The translations under genes were made by a program, and so were the position numbers. Positions 1 to 8,915 of a stretch of DNA of 64,000 nt are shown one piece after another. How positions within the stretch are numbered: the stretch's first letter is position 1; each line of letters opens with the position of its first letter. The stretch lies in NCBI RefSeq assembly GCF_012911605.1, contig NZ_JAAMPT010000203.1, forward strand, positions 62,001 to 126,000. The letters run 5' to 3'. This DNA is from Flavobacterium solisilvae. GTDB lineage: Bacteria > Bacteroidota > Bacteroidia > Flavobacteriales > Flavobacteriaceae. Below the pieces are notes generated by a model. That model was given only the letters and a program-made list of their open reading frames with translations, made no database searches and was not told the origin of the DNA.

Positions 1-632
1 CGTTACAAATAATTCCAACTAACGGAAGCGAAATCGAAAACAGAATAAAAATGCCTCAATGGGATGTTAATACGAACAACAATTTTGCTAAAGTTTCGGT
101 TTGGAGACAAAAAGGTCGACTTAGAGTGTATGTTAATGAAGACAAAATAGTAGATGTTCCTCGATTTTTTACTGAAAGTACTAACTACGATTTTGCTTTT
201 TTCAGAAGCTTCTTCGGTGATTGTGAAATATACTTAACTAATGTTCGTTACGCCGTTGCTGGTGCCGATACTCGAAACAAACTCATCACAGAAGGTCGAT
301 TTGTTACCAACGGGATTTTATTTGACGTGAACAGCGACAACATTAAACCCGAAAGCGGAACTGTGCTAAAAGAAATGGCAACAACACTGCAAGAAAATCC
401 AACGGTTAGAGTAAAAATCATTGGTCATACCGATAGTGATGGTGCCGATGCAGCCAACTTAGCTTTGTCTCAAAAAAGAGCTGCAGCAGTAAAAACCGCT
501 TTGTCTAGTTTTTATGGAATAGATGCCAACCGCATGGAAACCGACGGAAAAGGTGAAAGCCAACCGCTTAACAAAAACACAACTCCAACCGAAAAAGCTC
601 AAAACAGACGCGTTGAATTTATAAAACTATAA
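1..632 (+). CDS. OmpA-family C-terminal domain protein, 5'-truncated
   Basis: The frame is open to the left edge (first full codon at base 3), so the N-terminus lies outside the window and the ATG at 51 is probably internal. The last ~110 residues form an OmpA/MotB-type domain: GILFDVNSDNIKPES entry, IIGHTDSDG core and QNRRVEFIKL exit. In this family the domain binds peptidoglycan and anchors an envelope protein to the cell wall. The ~75 residues before it are beta-rich and I cannot assign them. The next gene starts 4 bp after the stop, so it probably heads or sits within an operon of secreted proteins. The OmpA domain is certain; the full protein is unknown. Confidence 0.9.
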   Translation, partial: LQIIPTNGSEIENRIKMPQWDVNTNNNFAKVSVWRQKGRLRVYVNEDKIVDVPRFFTESTNYDFAFFRSFFGDCEIYLTNVRYAVAGADTRNKLITEGRFVTNGILFDVNSDNIKPESGTVLKEMATTLQENPTVRVKIIGHTDSDGADAANLALSQKRAAAVKTALSSFYGIDANRMETDGKGESQPLNKNTTPTEKAQNRRVEFIKL

Positions 633-636
633 CATT

Positions 637-1905
637 ATGAAAAAAATTATCACATTACTTTTATGGGCAATTGGAACACAAACCTTTGCACAATCCTTTT
701 CAGATGGTGTTTACAGCACTAATTTTGGAACTATAAATCTAACTTTTGAACAAGGTTTTGAATACCCAAATGGCGGCATTGTTTATGGCGATTACAAAGG
801 AATTGGAACTATTACAGGTTCAACGACCAACGTAGGAAAAGAAATTGTGGGAAGTTTTCACAACGGTGCAGCCGAAGGAAAATTTATTTTCTTTTCTCCA
901 ACAGGAAAACAGCACTTTTTTGATAGCGGAATTACTTCTTTTAATGGAAATTGGGGTTATGGAACAGACAATAAATATTCCACAAATCCAGATCATATTT
1001 GGAAAGCAACAAGTAAAACTGCAGGAAAAGATGCTATCAAAAATGTCACCAACGTTTGGAGTGGCAAATGGAATACCACCGATGGTAGTTTAATCTTACT
1101 GCAAACGGGGAATAAAGTAACCGGAACATACAAAAATGTTGGCACAGTTGATGGCGTTTACAATCCACAAACCAGAAAGTTAAAAGGAACTTTCTATAAC
1201 AACACTACCAAAAAAACAGGTCATTTTGAATTTGATTTTGAAGGAAACAGTTTTAAAGGAAAATGGGGTTGGACAACTGCGATGACAGATGGCGCTTGGA
1301 ATGGAGACAAACATGTAAAGAATAATAAAGCTATTGCAACGACAAGTACTTCGTCTAATTCCTCAACATCTGCAAACTCAAATCAATCACAGAATAATCA
1401 AAAAGTTAAATACAGATTTCATTTGGCAAAGTTAAATGCACCTTTAATAGCAACAATATCCAATCCTCTTTTAAATCTATATGGGTTTTCTGGGATAAGA
1501 GTTTACAGAGTTACAGCTAGCGGACGAGAAGAAGTAAAAAGTTTTGGCAATAAAAGTCATACTTTTTTTGATAGAACGGAAGATAATGCATTTCCAGAAA
1601 ACAGAGAAAGTGTTAGTTTGCCTGAAACACCTGCTAACTACAGAGATTTTGAATTTTTAAGTAGCGACATTAACAACAATACTGTAGATATTGAAGTTGA
1701 ATTTTGGCATCATTTAAAAGGTAAAAGACCAGGAATAAATGCAGATTATGGCAAAACAAGACAAACGCTTACAATGGAACAAATTATTTCAGCAATGAGT
1801 AGTAATGGTATGGATAGAATATTTATTGGCTCAAGCTGTGAACTTGGTAAAATTAAAAACAGAGATCAATCGTACATAACAGTACAAGTAAAAAAAATAG
1901 ATTAA
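637..1905 (+). CDS. secreted protein of unknown function with beta-repeat N-terminal half
   Basis: Not a family I recognise. A clear Sec signal peptide (MKKIITLLLWAIGTQTFAQ) is followed by ~220 residues rich in Gly, Trp and Thr, with recurring strands such as TGTYKNVGTVDG, LKGTFYNN and FKGKWGW, resembling a MORN/lipocalin-like beta fold. A Ser/Asn-rich linker (about residues 230-260) leads to a distinct ~160-residue C-terminal domain without repeats. It starts 4 bp after the OmpA-domain gene and is followed 10 bp later by a lipoprotein gene, which suggests one transcript. It is probably periplasmic or surface-exposed; function unknown. Confidence 0.8.
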   Translation: MKKIITLLLWAIGTQTFAQSFSDGVYSTNFGTINLTFEQGFEYPNGGIVYGDYKGIGTITGSTTNVGKEIVGSFHNGAAEGKFIFFSPTGKQHFFDSGITSFNGNWGYGTDNKYSTNPDHIWKATSKTAGKDAIKNVTNVWSGKWNTTDGSLILLQTGNKVTGTYKNVGTVDGVYNPQTRKLKGTFYNNTTKKTGHFEFDFEGNSFKGKWGWTTAMTDGAWNGDKHVKNNKAIATTSTSSNSSTSANSNQSQNNQKVKYRFHLAKLNAPLIATISNPLLNLYGFSGIRVYRVTASGREEVKSFGNKSHTFFDRTEDNAFPENRESVSLPETPANYRDFEFLSSDINNNTVDIEVEFWHHLKGKRPGINADYGKTRQTLTMEQIISAMSSNGMDRIFIGSSCELGKIKNRDQSYITVQVKKID

Positions 1906-1915
1906 TTAATTGATA

Positions 1916-2632
1916 ATGAAAACAGCACTCCTATCCTTACTCAGCATCTTTCTTTTTGCATTTACTTGTACTGGCGATAAAAAAGAAAACCTTGAAAGCC
2001 AAGCTAACCAAGCAATTGATGAAGTTGTAGTCAATACTGCCGACGAGTTTAACGGAAAATTAGATCAATTATTAACCTTAGAAATGGCTTCCGAAATTTC
2101 AGGTTATGCTGCATCTGAAGCTCAAAAAGACTACAATCAAGTGTTGAAAAATCCTGCTACGCATTCGGTTTCATATCGATGGGGAAAAGGAAGAAACCAG
2201 CAAATTAAAAATCCTATCAATGGTAAAATGATGGATGTTCCAGCAGATGATTTTATTCAACTTTCTTGGGTAAAAAACACCTCATTAAAAGAATTCAAAT
2301 TCAATTATCATACACCAACTGCCGAAGAACTTACTAATGCTGACAAAGCGATGAATGAAAAAGTAAACGAAATGCAACAGCAAGGAAAAGCCGATGCTTC
2401 ACAAGCCGAAATGGCAAAAGGAATGGCAAGCGAAATGGCAAAAGGACTTTCATTTGACGAAATTAAAGGCGTTGGCGATTATGCCGTTTGGAACAACAAA
2501 TACAAAGAATTGAAAGTTTTCTACAAAGGATTAGAATTTCAAATCACAGCCGAACTTTCGGATGATGAAAAAGTAAACAAGCAAAAAAGCATCGAAACAG
2601 CAAAAAAAATTATTAATCAAAAATTAAAATAA
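1916..2632 (+). CDS. lipoprotein of unknown function
   Basis: I place the start at the ATG at 1916 (MKTALLSLLS); the frame could begin at a TTG two codons upstream, but the ATG gives a cleaner signal sequence. The signal ends in a lipobox-like FAFTC, with Cys18 the likely lipidated residue, so the mature protein would be membrane-anchored. The body is charged and largely helical, with a Met/Ala/Gln-rich stretch (MAKGMASEMAKG) near residue 170 and a Lys-rich C-terminus. The next gene begins 2 bp after the stop. No family recognised. Confidence 0.78.
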   Translation: MKTALLSLLSIFLFAFTCTGDKKENLESQANQAIDEVVVNTADEFNGKLDQLLTLEMASEISGYAASEAQKDYNQVLKNPATHSVSYRWGKGRNQQIKNPINGKMMDVPADDFIQLSWVKNTSLKEFKFNYHTPTAEELTNADKAMNEKVNEMQQQGKADASQAEMAKGMASEMAKGLSFDEIKGVGDYAVWNNKYKELKVFYKGLEFQITAELSDDEKVNKQKSIETAKKIINQKLK

Positions 2633-2634
2633 CA

Positions 2635-3024
2635 ATGAAAAAGTTAGTTTTATTATTGCTAATTTGCTTTCAAACGCAAGCTCAAATAAAGTTTTGGAAT
2701 ACCAATCCAACATCCAACATGCCACTTTTTGAAGTAGAATGGGGTAAAAAAACCACGATACATACTAAAGTTGGAAAAGAAACCAAACCCATGTATGTCT
2801 TCAACAAAACAGCCGTTCAAACCTTCAACGGCGATGCTCGAACAAAATACCAAATGACTGTTGAAAGCACGGATAATGTAGCCAAACGCAAATTTGAAAT
2901 TAGTTATACGCATTACAGACAAACCAATTCTTACTTGGGTTACATCAAAGCAACCTATGTCTATCACGACAAAAGACCAACTAAAATTTTTGAAGAAAAT
3001 TTTGAAACAGTAAAAAATCCTTAA
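2635..3024 (+). CDS. small secreted protein of unknown function
   Basis: A 129-residue protein with a typical signal peptide (MKKLVLLLLICFQTQAQ) and a mature part of ~110 residues rich in Tyr, Thr and Lys, with alternating hydrophobic residues that suggest beta strands. The ATG follows the previous stop by 2 bp, and the gene shares signal style and size range with its neighbours, so it looks like part of the same secreted-protein operon. I cannot assign a family or function. An antisense frame over the same bases has no start context and is ignored. Confidence 0.75.
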   Translation: MKKLVLLLLICFQTQAQIKFWNTNPTSNMPLFEVEWGKKTTIHTKVGKETKPMYVFNKTAVQTFNGDARTKYQMTVESTDNVAKRKFEISYTHYRQTNSYLGYIKATYVYHDKRPTKIFEENFETVKNP

Positions 3025-3035
3025 CCTTTTAAATT

Positions 3036-3524
3036 ATGAAAAAAATTATATCCTCATTAATGCTATTTGTAGCGTTTAACGGCTTTGCTCAATTGGTTCA
3101 AGGCGAAATTAATATTAAAGAACAATCAAAAATTGAACTTACCGCAAAATCAAACAAAGCGGTAAATCTCTTTGCCGATTTTAGAGAAAACAAATATCCA
3201 ATTCATTTTGCGTTCACTGCAACAGATGTTCCGCTAAACAGCGACAAAAAAGAAGTTGTTCAATTTGTATTTTCAACTACCATAAAAAAAGATGGAAAAA
3301 CTATTGGAACTATCAAACGCAGTCCAATGCCATTTTTTCCTGGTGATATGTTGATGCCAATCGAAACATTTGATGTAATTTCTGTTTTATCTAACATTCA
3401 AACCAATACACCAGAAACTGTTTCAGAAATTCCAAAAGGCAATTATGAAATCATTTTGGAAGCAAAACCAATTGGTGTAAAAGGTCAAATAGCTTCATCA
3501 ACTTTATTTTTAAAAATCAACTAA
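3036..3524 (+). CDS. secreted protein of unknown function
   Basis: A 162-residue protein with a signal peptide (MKKIISSLMLFVAFNGFAQ) and a beta-rich mature domain. Strand-like segments such as VVQFVFSTTIKKDGKTIGTIKRS and the C-terminal NYEIILEAKPIGVKG suggest an immunoglobulin-like or sandwich fold, but no named family is recognised. It lies 11 bp after the preceding small secreted protein and 3 bp before a lipocalin-like lipoprotein, consistent with co-transcription and an envelope location. Confidence 0.75.
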   Translation: MKKIISSLMLFVAFNGFAQLVQGEINIKEQSKIELTAKSNKAVNLFADFRENKYPIHFAFTATDVPLNSDKKEVVQFVFSTTIKKDGKTIGTIKRSPMPFFPGDMLMPIETFDVISVLSNIQTNTPETVSEIPKGNYEIILEAKPIGVKGQIASSTLFLKIN

Positions 3525-3527
3525 ATC

Positions 3528-4007
3528 ATGAAAAAAATAGTATTTATTCTTTCCGTTTTATTTACTTTTTCTTGTTCAAATAACGATTCTGAGAACAATT
3601 CCAGTGATAAGATAATTGGCACTTGGCGTCATACAAAATCCACTTATATTCAAAACAACAGTCAACAATACGATCAATTATTTGAAAGCAGTTGCGATAT
3701 ACAAAACCGTTTCATCATCAAAAAAGACGGCACATTTGACAAAATTAGATACAGTCCAAATCCTGAGTTTGGTAGTTGCACATTACAAACCTCAAGTTTT
3801 ACTGGAGAAAAAATTTGGGCAAAAAGCAATACTAATCAATATGTTTTCCAAACCATTTCTAGCAATCCAAATCATGATTCCGAAACTCTAATTGCTGTGG
3901 AAGCAACTTTTGAAGGAAACAAAATGATTTTAAAATTCATTGAATTACAAAACGAGAACAACCCCGAAGATACTGCTTTTTATATAGAAACATATGAACG
4001 TCAGTAA
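3528..4007 (+). CDS. lipocalin-like lipoprotein
   Basis: The signal ends with the lipobox-like FTFSC, followed by an Asn/Asp/Ser-rich tether (SNNDSENNSSD), as in flavobacterial surface lipoproteins. The mature N-terminus carries KIIGTWRHTKS, the G-x-W entry strand of the lipocalin_4/lipocalin-like domain common in Bacteroidota. The rest has alternating strands ending in an ETYERQ tail. Members of this family are small beta barrels of mostly unknown ligand. It is the last of the closely packed secreted genes; 85 bp separate it from the next one. Confidence 0.75.
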   Translation: MKKIVFILSVLFTFSCSNNDSENNSSDKIIGTWRHTKSTYIQNNSQQYDQLFESSCDIQNRFIIKKDGTFDKIRYSPNPEFGSCTLQTSSFTGEKIWAKSNTNQYVFQTISSNPNHDSETLIAVEATFEGNKMILKFIELQNENNPEDTAFYIETYERQ

Positions 4008-4092
4008 TATTTAACATCTCATCTACATGTTCTTTTAACAATCAAGAAACATGAATTATTGATTAGAAACCAAACCTTATCCCTTAAAAGTT

Positions 4093-5331
4093 ATGAAAAA
4101 AATTTTGTTGTTAATTTTATGTTTGAGTTTTTCGGGTTTTGCCCAGCAAAAATCCAAAACCAAAGCAAAACCAAAAACCAACATTCCATTAATTAAAGAC
4201 AAACCAAAGACAACTGTTCCGATACTAACAGATGCCGATGACTTACTGGAAGTAAAAAGTAACGAACCCAATCCTAATGATTTATTGGATATTTCTTTAT
4301 CTGTTCCAAAGCCAAAAACACCAAATGCTGGTCAACAGATTTACAATGAAATTGGTTTGAATGGCGACTTTACTTTCAATAAAAAAATTGGCTTTTCAGT
4401 AAATGCACCCGAAGGCAATATAGTTTCCTATTTCTATTTGAATACCAAAAATGGGTATTCCATGTTAGATTGGAAAGGCATCAAAGCTATGCTTAGCGAA
4501 AATCCGGAAGGCGAAATGACACAAATTAAAAACGCCAATAACGATTTTTATCAGTACATGAAAAGTTCAGAAGGCAACTTTGTAATGAAAGCAGGAAGCA
4601 AACAATCCATGGTTGTACATGATATTCAAACCAAAATGTTGAGCAAAGAATTCTTTAAAACCTTCAAAAAAACAGGTAATAAAGTTGGAAAAGTTGGTGG
4701 AAATAAATATCCGAGAGTTGAATATTCTGGAACATTTGAAGGCAAAAAAATGTCCATTTGGTTGTCTAATCCTCAGGATGTTTTGCTTGACACTAAATTT
4801 ACTCACAGTCTTTCTGGCTATTGGGGTTTGGGTTTTATTGCAAGTCCATCGGGAACAACTTATATGATTACAGGAATTGTTGGCGATGGTGCTTCCATTT
4901 TTATGAATTATATCGAAAATGCTACCGTTAGCTTTTCCGGAAAAGGATATAAACCGATGGGAGAAATGACTGGAGGAAATGCTGGTGCTTTTTCTCAAAC
5001 CAGCGACATTCAAGATTTACCATTTGTTAATCAAATTAATAATGCCGATGCTACTGCCAATTATTACGACATTATGATTAACGCATTAAATCAATCGATT
5101 GCTGAACATCAATCAGGTTTAAAAGAAGCACAAAAAAACAATGACACAAAAGCAACGAAACGATATAACTGCTTGATTACATGCACAAAAAATAAAAAAA
5201 CCAGATTAGAAAAAGTAAAAACAGAACACATCAAAATTATAAATCAATATAAAAACGATGATGAAAAACGTGATGAAAAAATAAATCAATTAATGGAAAC
5301 ACAAGGTCAACCAAAACCTTGTAATTGTTAA
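4093..5331 (+). CDS. secreted protein of unknown function with charged coiled C-terminus
   Basis: A 412-residue protein with a clear signal peptide (MKKILLLILCLSFSGFAQQ). It is followed by a low-complexity Lys/Pro/Thr-rich region (KSKTKAKPKTNIP and later PKPKTPNAGQQ), a ~230-residue globular part (about residues 90-320) and a strongly charged, probably coiled-coil tail (about residues 330-400) ending in PKPCNC. No family is recognised. A strong terminator follows, closing the block that begins with the OmpA-domain gene. The Lys-rich N-terminal region could contact nucleic acid or the cell wall; that is speculation. Confidence 0.75.
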   Translation: MKKILLLILCLSFSGFAQQKSKTKAKPKTNIPLIKDKPKTTVPILTDADDLLEVKSNEPNPNDLLDISLSVPKPKTPNAGQQIYNEIGLNGDFTFNKKIGFSVNAPEGNIVSYFYLNTKNGYSMLDWKGIKAMLSENPEGEMTQIKNANNDFYQYMKSSEGNFVMKAGSKQSMVVHDIQTKMLSKEFFKTFKKTGNKVGKVGGNKYPRVEYSGTFEGKKMSIWLSNPQDVLLDTKFTHSLSGYWGLGFIASPSGTTYMITGIVGDGASIFMNYIENATVSFSGKGYKPMGEMTGGNAGAFSQTSDIQDLPFVNQINNADATANYYDIMINALNQSIAEHQSGLKEAQKNNDTKATKRYNCLITCTKNKKTRLEKVKTEHIKIINQYKNDDEKRDEKINQLMETQGQPKPCNC

Positions 5332-5353
5332 GTAAGTAGTTTAGTTTTTTGAG

Positions 5354-5388
5354 AAAGCCGTTTCAATTTTTTTTGAAGCGGTTTTTTT
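5354..5388 (+). terminator. intrinsic terminator
   Basis: A nine-pair stem (CCGTTTCAA with TTGAAGCGG, one G-U pair) is followed by a run of seven T. It lies 22 bp past the stop of the 412-residue secreted protein and closes that transcription unit. Confidence 0.8.
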
Positions 5389-5441
5389 GATGTTTACCTT
5401 TTTGAAAATAATTCACTAATGGTAAACTAAACACATTTACC

Positions 5442-7016
5442 ATGAAAAAAATTACTTTACTTATTCTATTTATTTCATCGACTGTATTTTCTCAGGCAGA
5501 ACAAATTCTAAACTATGCTTGGGCTTTTCCAACCAAAGTAAACAACAAAATTGTTTTTGTAAGAACAGAACCAACTTTTGGAACAGAACTTTGGGTAAGC
5601 GATGGAACCGAAGCTGGAACCACAATTTTAATGGACATCATACCAGGAAATGCAAGTAGCAATCCATACAATCTAACAGCAATTGATAATGTAATTTATT
5701 TTACGGTTAACGATAACCAAATATGGCGAACCGATGGAACGACTGGCGGAACTTATATCATGGTAAACAATCCAAACATAACAAATGTTGGCGGATTTAT
5801 TAAAGCCAACAATTTCATATTTTTTTATGAAGGAACAACAGGTTCCAATGGTACACGAAATATTTGGAGAATGCAAAATACTCCTAATTCTGCTGTAGAA
5901 GTATTGCAAGCAACTAACTTATCTTTTCAAAATGTAGATAGAGGTTTCTATAATCTTGATGATAATAATTTACTTATTAATGCTAGAACTTCAGCACATG
6001 GTTGGTCAATTTGGAGAACAAATGGTTTGGTTAGTGAACTTGTAAAAGACTTAAACCCAACCAATGTTTCAGACAGAGTGCAAATGAGCAGCGTAAAAAA
6101 AATTGACGATACCATCTATTTTTCAGGTTTTACTATAGAAAACGGATACGAACCATTTACCACAAACGGTACAACGCCAGGAACTAATTTACTTAAAGAC
6201 ATATTTGTTAGCAACAATTATTTTGACACTTCTGGAGCAACTAATTTTTATAAAGCTGGCAACATTATTTACTTTACAGCAAAAGACAATACCAACGGTT
6301 TAGAACTATGGAAAACCAATGGAACTGCTGCTGGAACCGAGATGATAAAAGATATTACTCCAGGAAATAATACAAATAGTTGGGCACCAGGTTCATTTAT
6401 TGAATTTAATAATCAACTCTATTTTTCTAAAAATGATGAAATAAATGGAACTCAAATCTGGAAATCTGATGGAACCGAAGAAGGAACTATCATGGTAACT
6501 TCCAATCCGCAAACCACATTTTATGGAAACCAATTTTTTATATATGAAAATTTGCTATTCTACAGTGCATACAATGCAACAAATGGTATCGAATTATGGA
6601 TGCTCGACACAAATGATAACGCAACGTTAGTTCAAGATATTGCTCTTGGAAGTGATGGTTCAGATCCAAGTGACTTCATTGAATTTAATGGATATTTATA
6701 TTTCATGGCTTCAACGAATGGAAATGTAACTGGGCGAAAAATCTTTAGACTGAATTCACAAACTTTAGAAACAACCATTTCAAAAAACAATGCAATTTCA
6801 GTTTATCCAAACCCAGCAAATGGAATTTTTCACATTGAAAACACAAATAAAAATCAATTAGAATATACCATCTATGACCAAACCGGAAAAAAAATAAACT
6901 ATTCTCAAAATGGAGATTCAATAGACATTTCAAACCATGCGTCAGGAATTTACTTTTTAAAAATTTTCAATACAACTCAAAATACAGTCTCAATAAAAAA
7001 ATTAATCAAATACTAA
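5442..7016 (+). CDS. T9SS-exported ELWxxDGTxxGT repeat protein
   Basis: A 524-residue secreted protein with a signal peptide (MKKITLLILFISSTVFSQ). The body holds repeats of the pattern ELW-x-S/T-DGT-x-x-GT (for example GTELWVSDGTEAGTTIL, LELWKTNGTAAGTEMI, TQIWKSDGTEEGTIMV), typical of the hyalin-like/ELWxxDGT repeat family and probably a beta-propeller. The last ~75 residues (ISVYPNPANGIFHIE ... GIYFLKI) are a type A T9SS sorting domain, which targets the protein to the outside and is cleaved on export. It is flanked by its own terminators. Ligand or role unknown; cell-surface adhesion or recognition is plausible. Confidence 0.9.
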   Translation: MKKITLLILFISSTVFSQAEQILNYAWAFPTKVNNKIVFVRTEPTFGTELWVSDGTEAGTTILMDIIPGNASSNPYNLTAIDNVIYFTVNDNQIWRTDGTTGGTYIMVNNPNITNVGGFIKANNFIFFYEGTTGSNGTRNIWRMQNTPNSAVEVLQATNLSFQNVDRGFYNLDDNNLLINARTSAHGWSIWRTNGLVSELVKDLNPTNVSDRVQMSSVKKIDDTIYFSGFTIENGYEPFTTNGTTPGTNLLKDIFVSNNYFDTSGATNFYKAGNIIYFTAKDNTNGLELWKTNGTAAGTEMIKDITPGNNTNSWAPGSFIEFNNQLYFSKNDEINGTQIWKSDGTEEGTIMVTSNPQTTFYGNQFFIYENLLFYSAYNATNGIELWMLDTNDNATLVQDIALGSDGSDPSDFIEFNGYLYFMASTNGNVTGRKIFRLNSQTLETTISKNNAISVYPNPANGIFHIENTNKNQLEYTIYDQTGKKINYSQNGDSIDISNHASGIYFLKIFNTTQNTVSIKKLIKY

Positions 7017-7037
7017 TTTTCACTTTTAATTCAAACT

Positions 7038-7066
7038 AAAACCGTCTCATTTTGTGACGGTTTTTT
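7038..7066 (+). terminator. intrinsic terminator
   Basis: A nine-pair stem (AAAACCGTC with GACGGTTTT), nine-base loop and T run, 22 bp after the stop of the T9SS repeat protein. Confidence 0.8.
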
Positions 7067-7118
7067 CATTTATAAAAATTTATTCCAATTACTTTATCAA
7101 CAAAAAAGTGTTCAATCT

Positions 7119-7149
7119 TTTGATACGTTTCTTTGTTTTTTTACATTTG
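7119..7149 (+). promoter_or_regulatory. Bacteroidota-type sigma-A promoter
   Basis: A TTTG -33 box (7119-7122) is separated by 19 bp from TACATTTG (7142-7149), which fits the TAnnTTTG -7 box. This is the best consensus promoter in the window and lies 42 bp before the DUF3108 start codon. Confidence 0.7.
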
Positions 7150-7191
7150 GAACAATAATTGTACTTACCCAAGAAAAAATAAATATTTAAA

Positions 7192-7971
7192 ATGAAAAAG
7201 TTAGTATTTCTGCTCCTGTTTCTTTCAACGGTAAGTTTTAATTCTACCCAAAAACCCGAAGCTTATGATGTAGGCGAATGGTTTAAATTCCGCATTCACT
7301 ATGGTTTTATCAATGCTGGATATGCAACGCTAGAAGTAAAAGAAGCTGTAAAAAACAATAAAAAAGTATATCATGCCGTTGGAAAAGGCTACACTGTTGG
7401 TATGTCACGTTTCTTTTTTAAAGTAGACGATAACTATGAAAGTTACTTTGACAAAATAACAAACAAACCATATCAGTTCGTCAGAAAAATTGACGAAGGT
7501 GGTTATACAAAAAACCAAGAAGGATTTTTTAATCAAGACAATAATACTGTTTTGGTAAAAGATTATAAAAAGAAAAAAGAAAACACATTTCCTGTTACCG
7601 AGAATGTTCAGGATATTCTTTCTACTTTTTATTTCCTGAGAAATCATCCCAATATTGATAAACTAAAAGTAGGCGAATCAGTAATTGTGGATATGTTTTT
7701 TGATGACGAAGTATTCAAATTTAAGTTAAAATATATAGGAAAAGAAGATTTAAAGACTAAATTTGGAACTGTTCCGTCAATGATATTTAGACCATTGGTA
7801 CAATCAGGACGTGTTTTCAAAGAAGAAGAAAGTTTAACTGTTTGGATTTCAGACGACGACAACAAATTACCATTAAGGATTAAAGCCAGTTTGGCTGTTG
7901 GTTCTTTGAAAGCCGATATTGATGGTTTCAAAGGATTAAAAAATCCGTTTGTAGTAAAAGTAAAAAAATAA
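7192..7971 (+). CDS. DUF3108 domain-containing protein
   Basis: A 259-residue exported protein (signal MKKLVFLLLFLSTVSFNS). The N-terminal GEWFKFRIHYGFINAGYATLEV and the later DEVFKFKLKYIGKEDLKTKFGTV and VWISDDDNKLPLRI match the DUF3108 family of Bacteroidota and Proteobacteria. That family adopts a beta-rich fold and is thought to be periplasmic; its function is not established. Its stop codon overlaps the tryptophan dioxygenase ATG by one base (TAATG), so the two genes are co-transcribed from the consensus promoter upstream. Confidence 0.88.
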   Translation: MKKLVFLLLFLSTVSFNSTQKPEAYDVGEWFKFRIHYGFINAGYATLEVKEAVKNNKKVYHAVGKGYTVGMSRFFFKVDDNYESYFDKITNKPYQFVRKIDEGGYTKNQEGFFNQDNNTVLVKDYKKKKENTFPVTENVQDILSTFYFLRNHPNIDKLKVGESVIVDMFFDDEVFKFKLKYIGKEDLKTKFGTVPSMIFRPLVQSGRVFKEEESLTVWISDDDNKLPLRIKASLAVGSLKADIDGFKGLKNPFVVKVKK

Positions 7972-8906
7972 TGAACAACCTAACCAACAATCACGACACT
8001 ATTTTAGAAGCTTTAGAACAAAAATTTGAAGCTATAAACCAAAAAACCGAAACCCATCTCGAAGGATTACTTTGGTCAAAACCAATTACCTACTGGGATT
8101 ATATACAAACCGATGCGTTACTAAATCTTCAAACCCAAAGAACCGTTTTGCCCGACGAAATGGTTTTTATTATGTATCATCAAGTCAACGAATTGTTATT
8201 CAAAATGATACTTTGGGAAATTGACCAACTTTGCCATACAGACAAACCAAAAACCGATTTTTTCACCGAAAAACTACGAAGAATAAGCCGTTATTTTGAT
8301 ATGTTGACTACTTCATTTGACATTATGGGCGACGGAATGGAAGTGGAACAATACATGAAATTTAGAAATACTTTAACTCCAGCGAGTGGTTTTCAAAGCG
8401 CACAATATCGATTAATTGAATTTTCTTCAACCGATTTAATTAACCTTATCGACTACAGATTTAGAGCTACAATTGATAGAAACACACCTTATTCTCACGC
8501 TTTTGAACACCTTTATTGGCAAGCCGCAGGAAAAGATTACCACACAGGAGAAAAAAGTACTTTATTAGTAAATTTTGAAAAAAAATACCGCCAAGAATTT
8601 ATTCGCCACATGGAAGAATACAACACCATAAACATTTGGCAAAAATTCAAACAACTTCCTGTTGAAGATCAGCAAAACAGTGAATTAGTAAAAGCAATGC
8701 GTCATTATGACTACACTGTAAATGTAACTTGGGTTATGGGACATTTGAATGCAGCCAAAAAATACATCGAAAGCGGTCAAGGTTCAGGCGAAGCAACTGG
8801 CGGAAGCGATTGGAAAAAATACATGCATCCAAAATACCAAAGAAGAATATTCTTCCCAGAACTTTGGAGTGAAGACGAATTAAAAAATTGGGGCGAAGGA
8901 CTATAA
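7971..8906 (+). CDS. kynA: tryptophan 2,3-dioxygenase
   Basis: Heme enzyme that opens the indole ring of L-tryptophan to N-formylkynurenine, the first step of tryptophan catabolism and of the kynurenine route to NAD. The 311-residue length fits bacterial TDO. The hallmark MYHQVNELLFKMILWEIDQL lies near residue 65, ASGFQSAQYRLIE near 140, and the C-terminal VTWVMGHLNAAKKYIESGQG and ATGGSDWKKYMHPKYQRR follow the family. No other kynurenine-pathway gene is visible in the window. It sits between DUF3108, which overlaps it by one base, and a lipoprotein peptidase 9 bp downstream. Confidence 0.96.
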   Translation: MNNLTNNHDTILEALEQKFEAINQKTETHLEGLLWSKPITYWDYIQTDALLNLQTQRTVLPDEMVFIMYHQVNELLFKMILWEIDQLCHTDKPKTDFFTEKLRRISRYFDMLTTSFDIMGDGMEVEQYMKFRNTLTPASGFQSAQYRLIEFSSTDLINLIDYRFRATIDRNTPYSHAFEHLYWQAAGKDYHTGEKSTLLVNFEKKYRQEFIRHMEEYNTINIWQKFKQLPVEDQQNSELVKAMRHYDYTVNVTWVMGHLNAAKKYIESGQGSGEATGGSDWKKYMHPKYQRRIFFPELWSEDELKNWGEGL

Positions 8907-8915
8907 AATCAAAGA

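Noticed and set aside
5354-5388. Riboswitch upstream of the T9SS repeat protein gene
   Set aside because: The structure is a simple terminator hairpin of the preceding gene; no conserved riboswitch core is visible.
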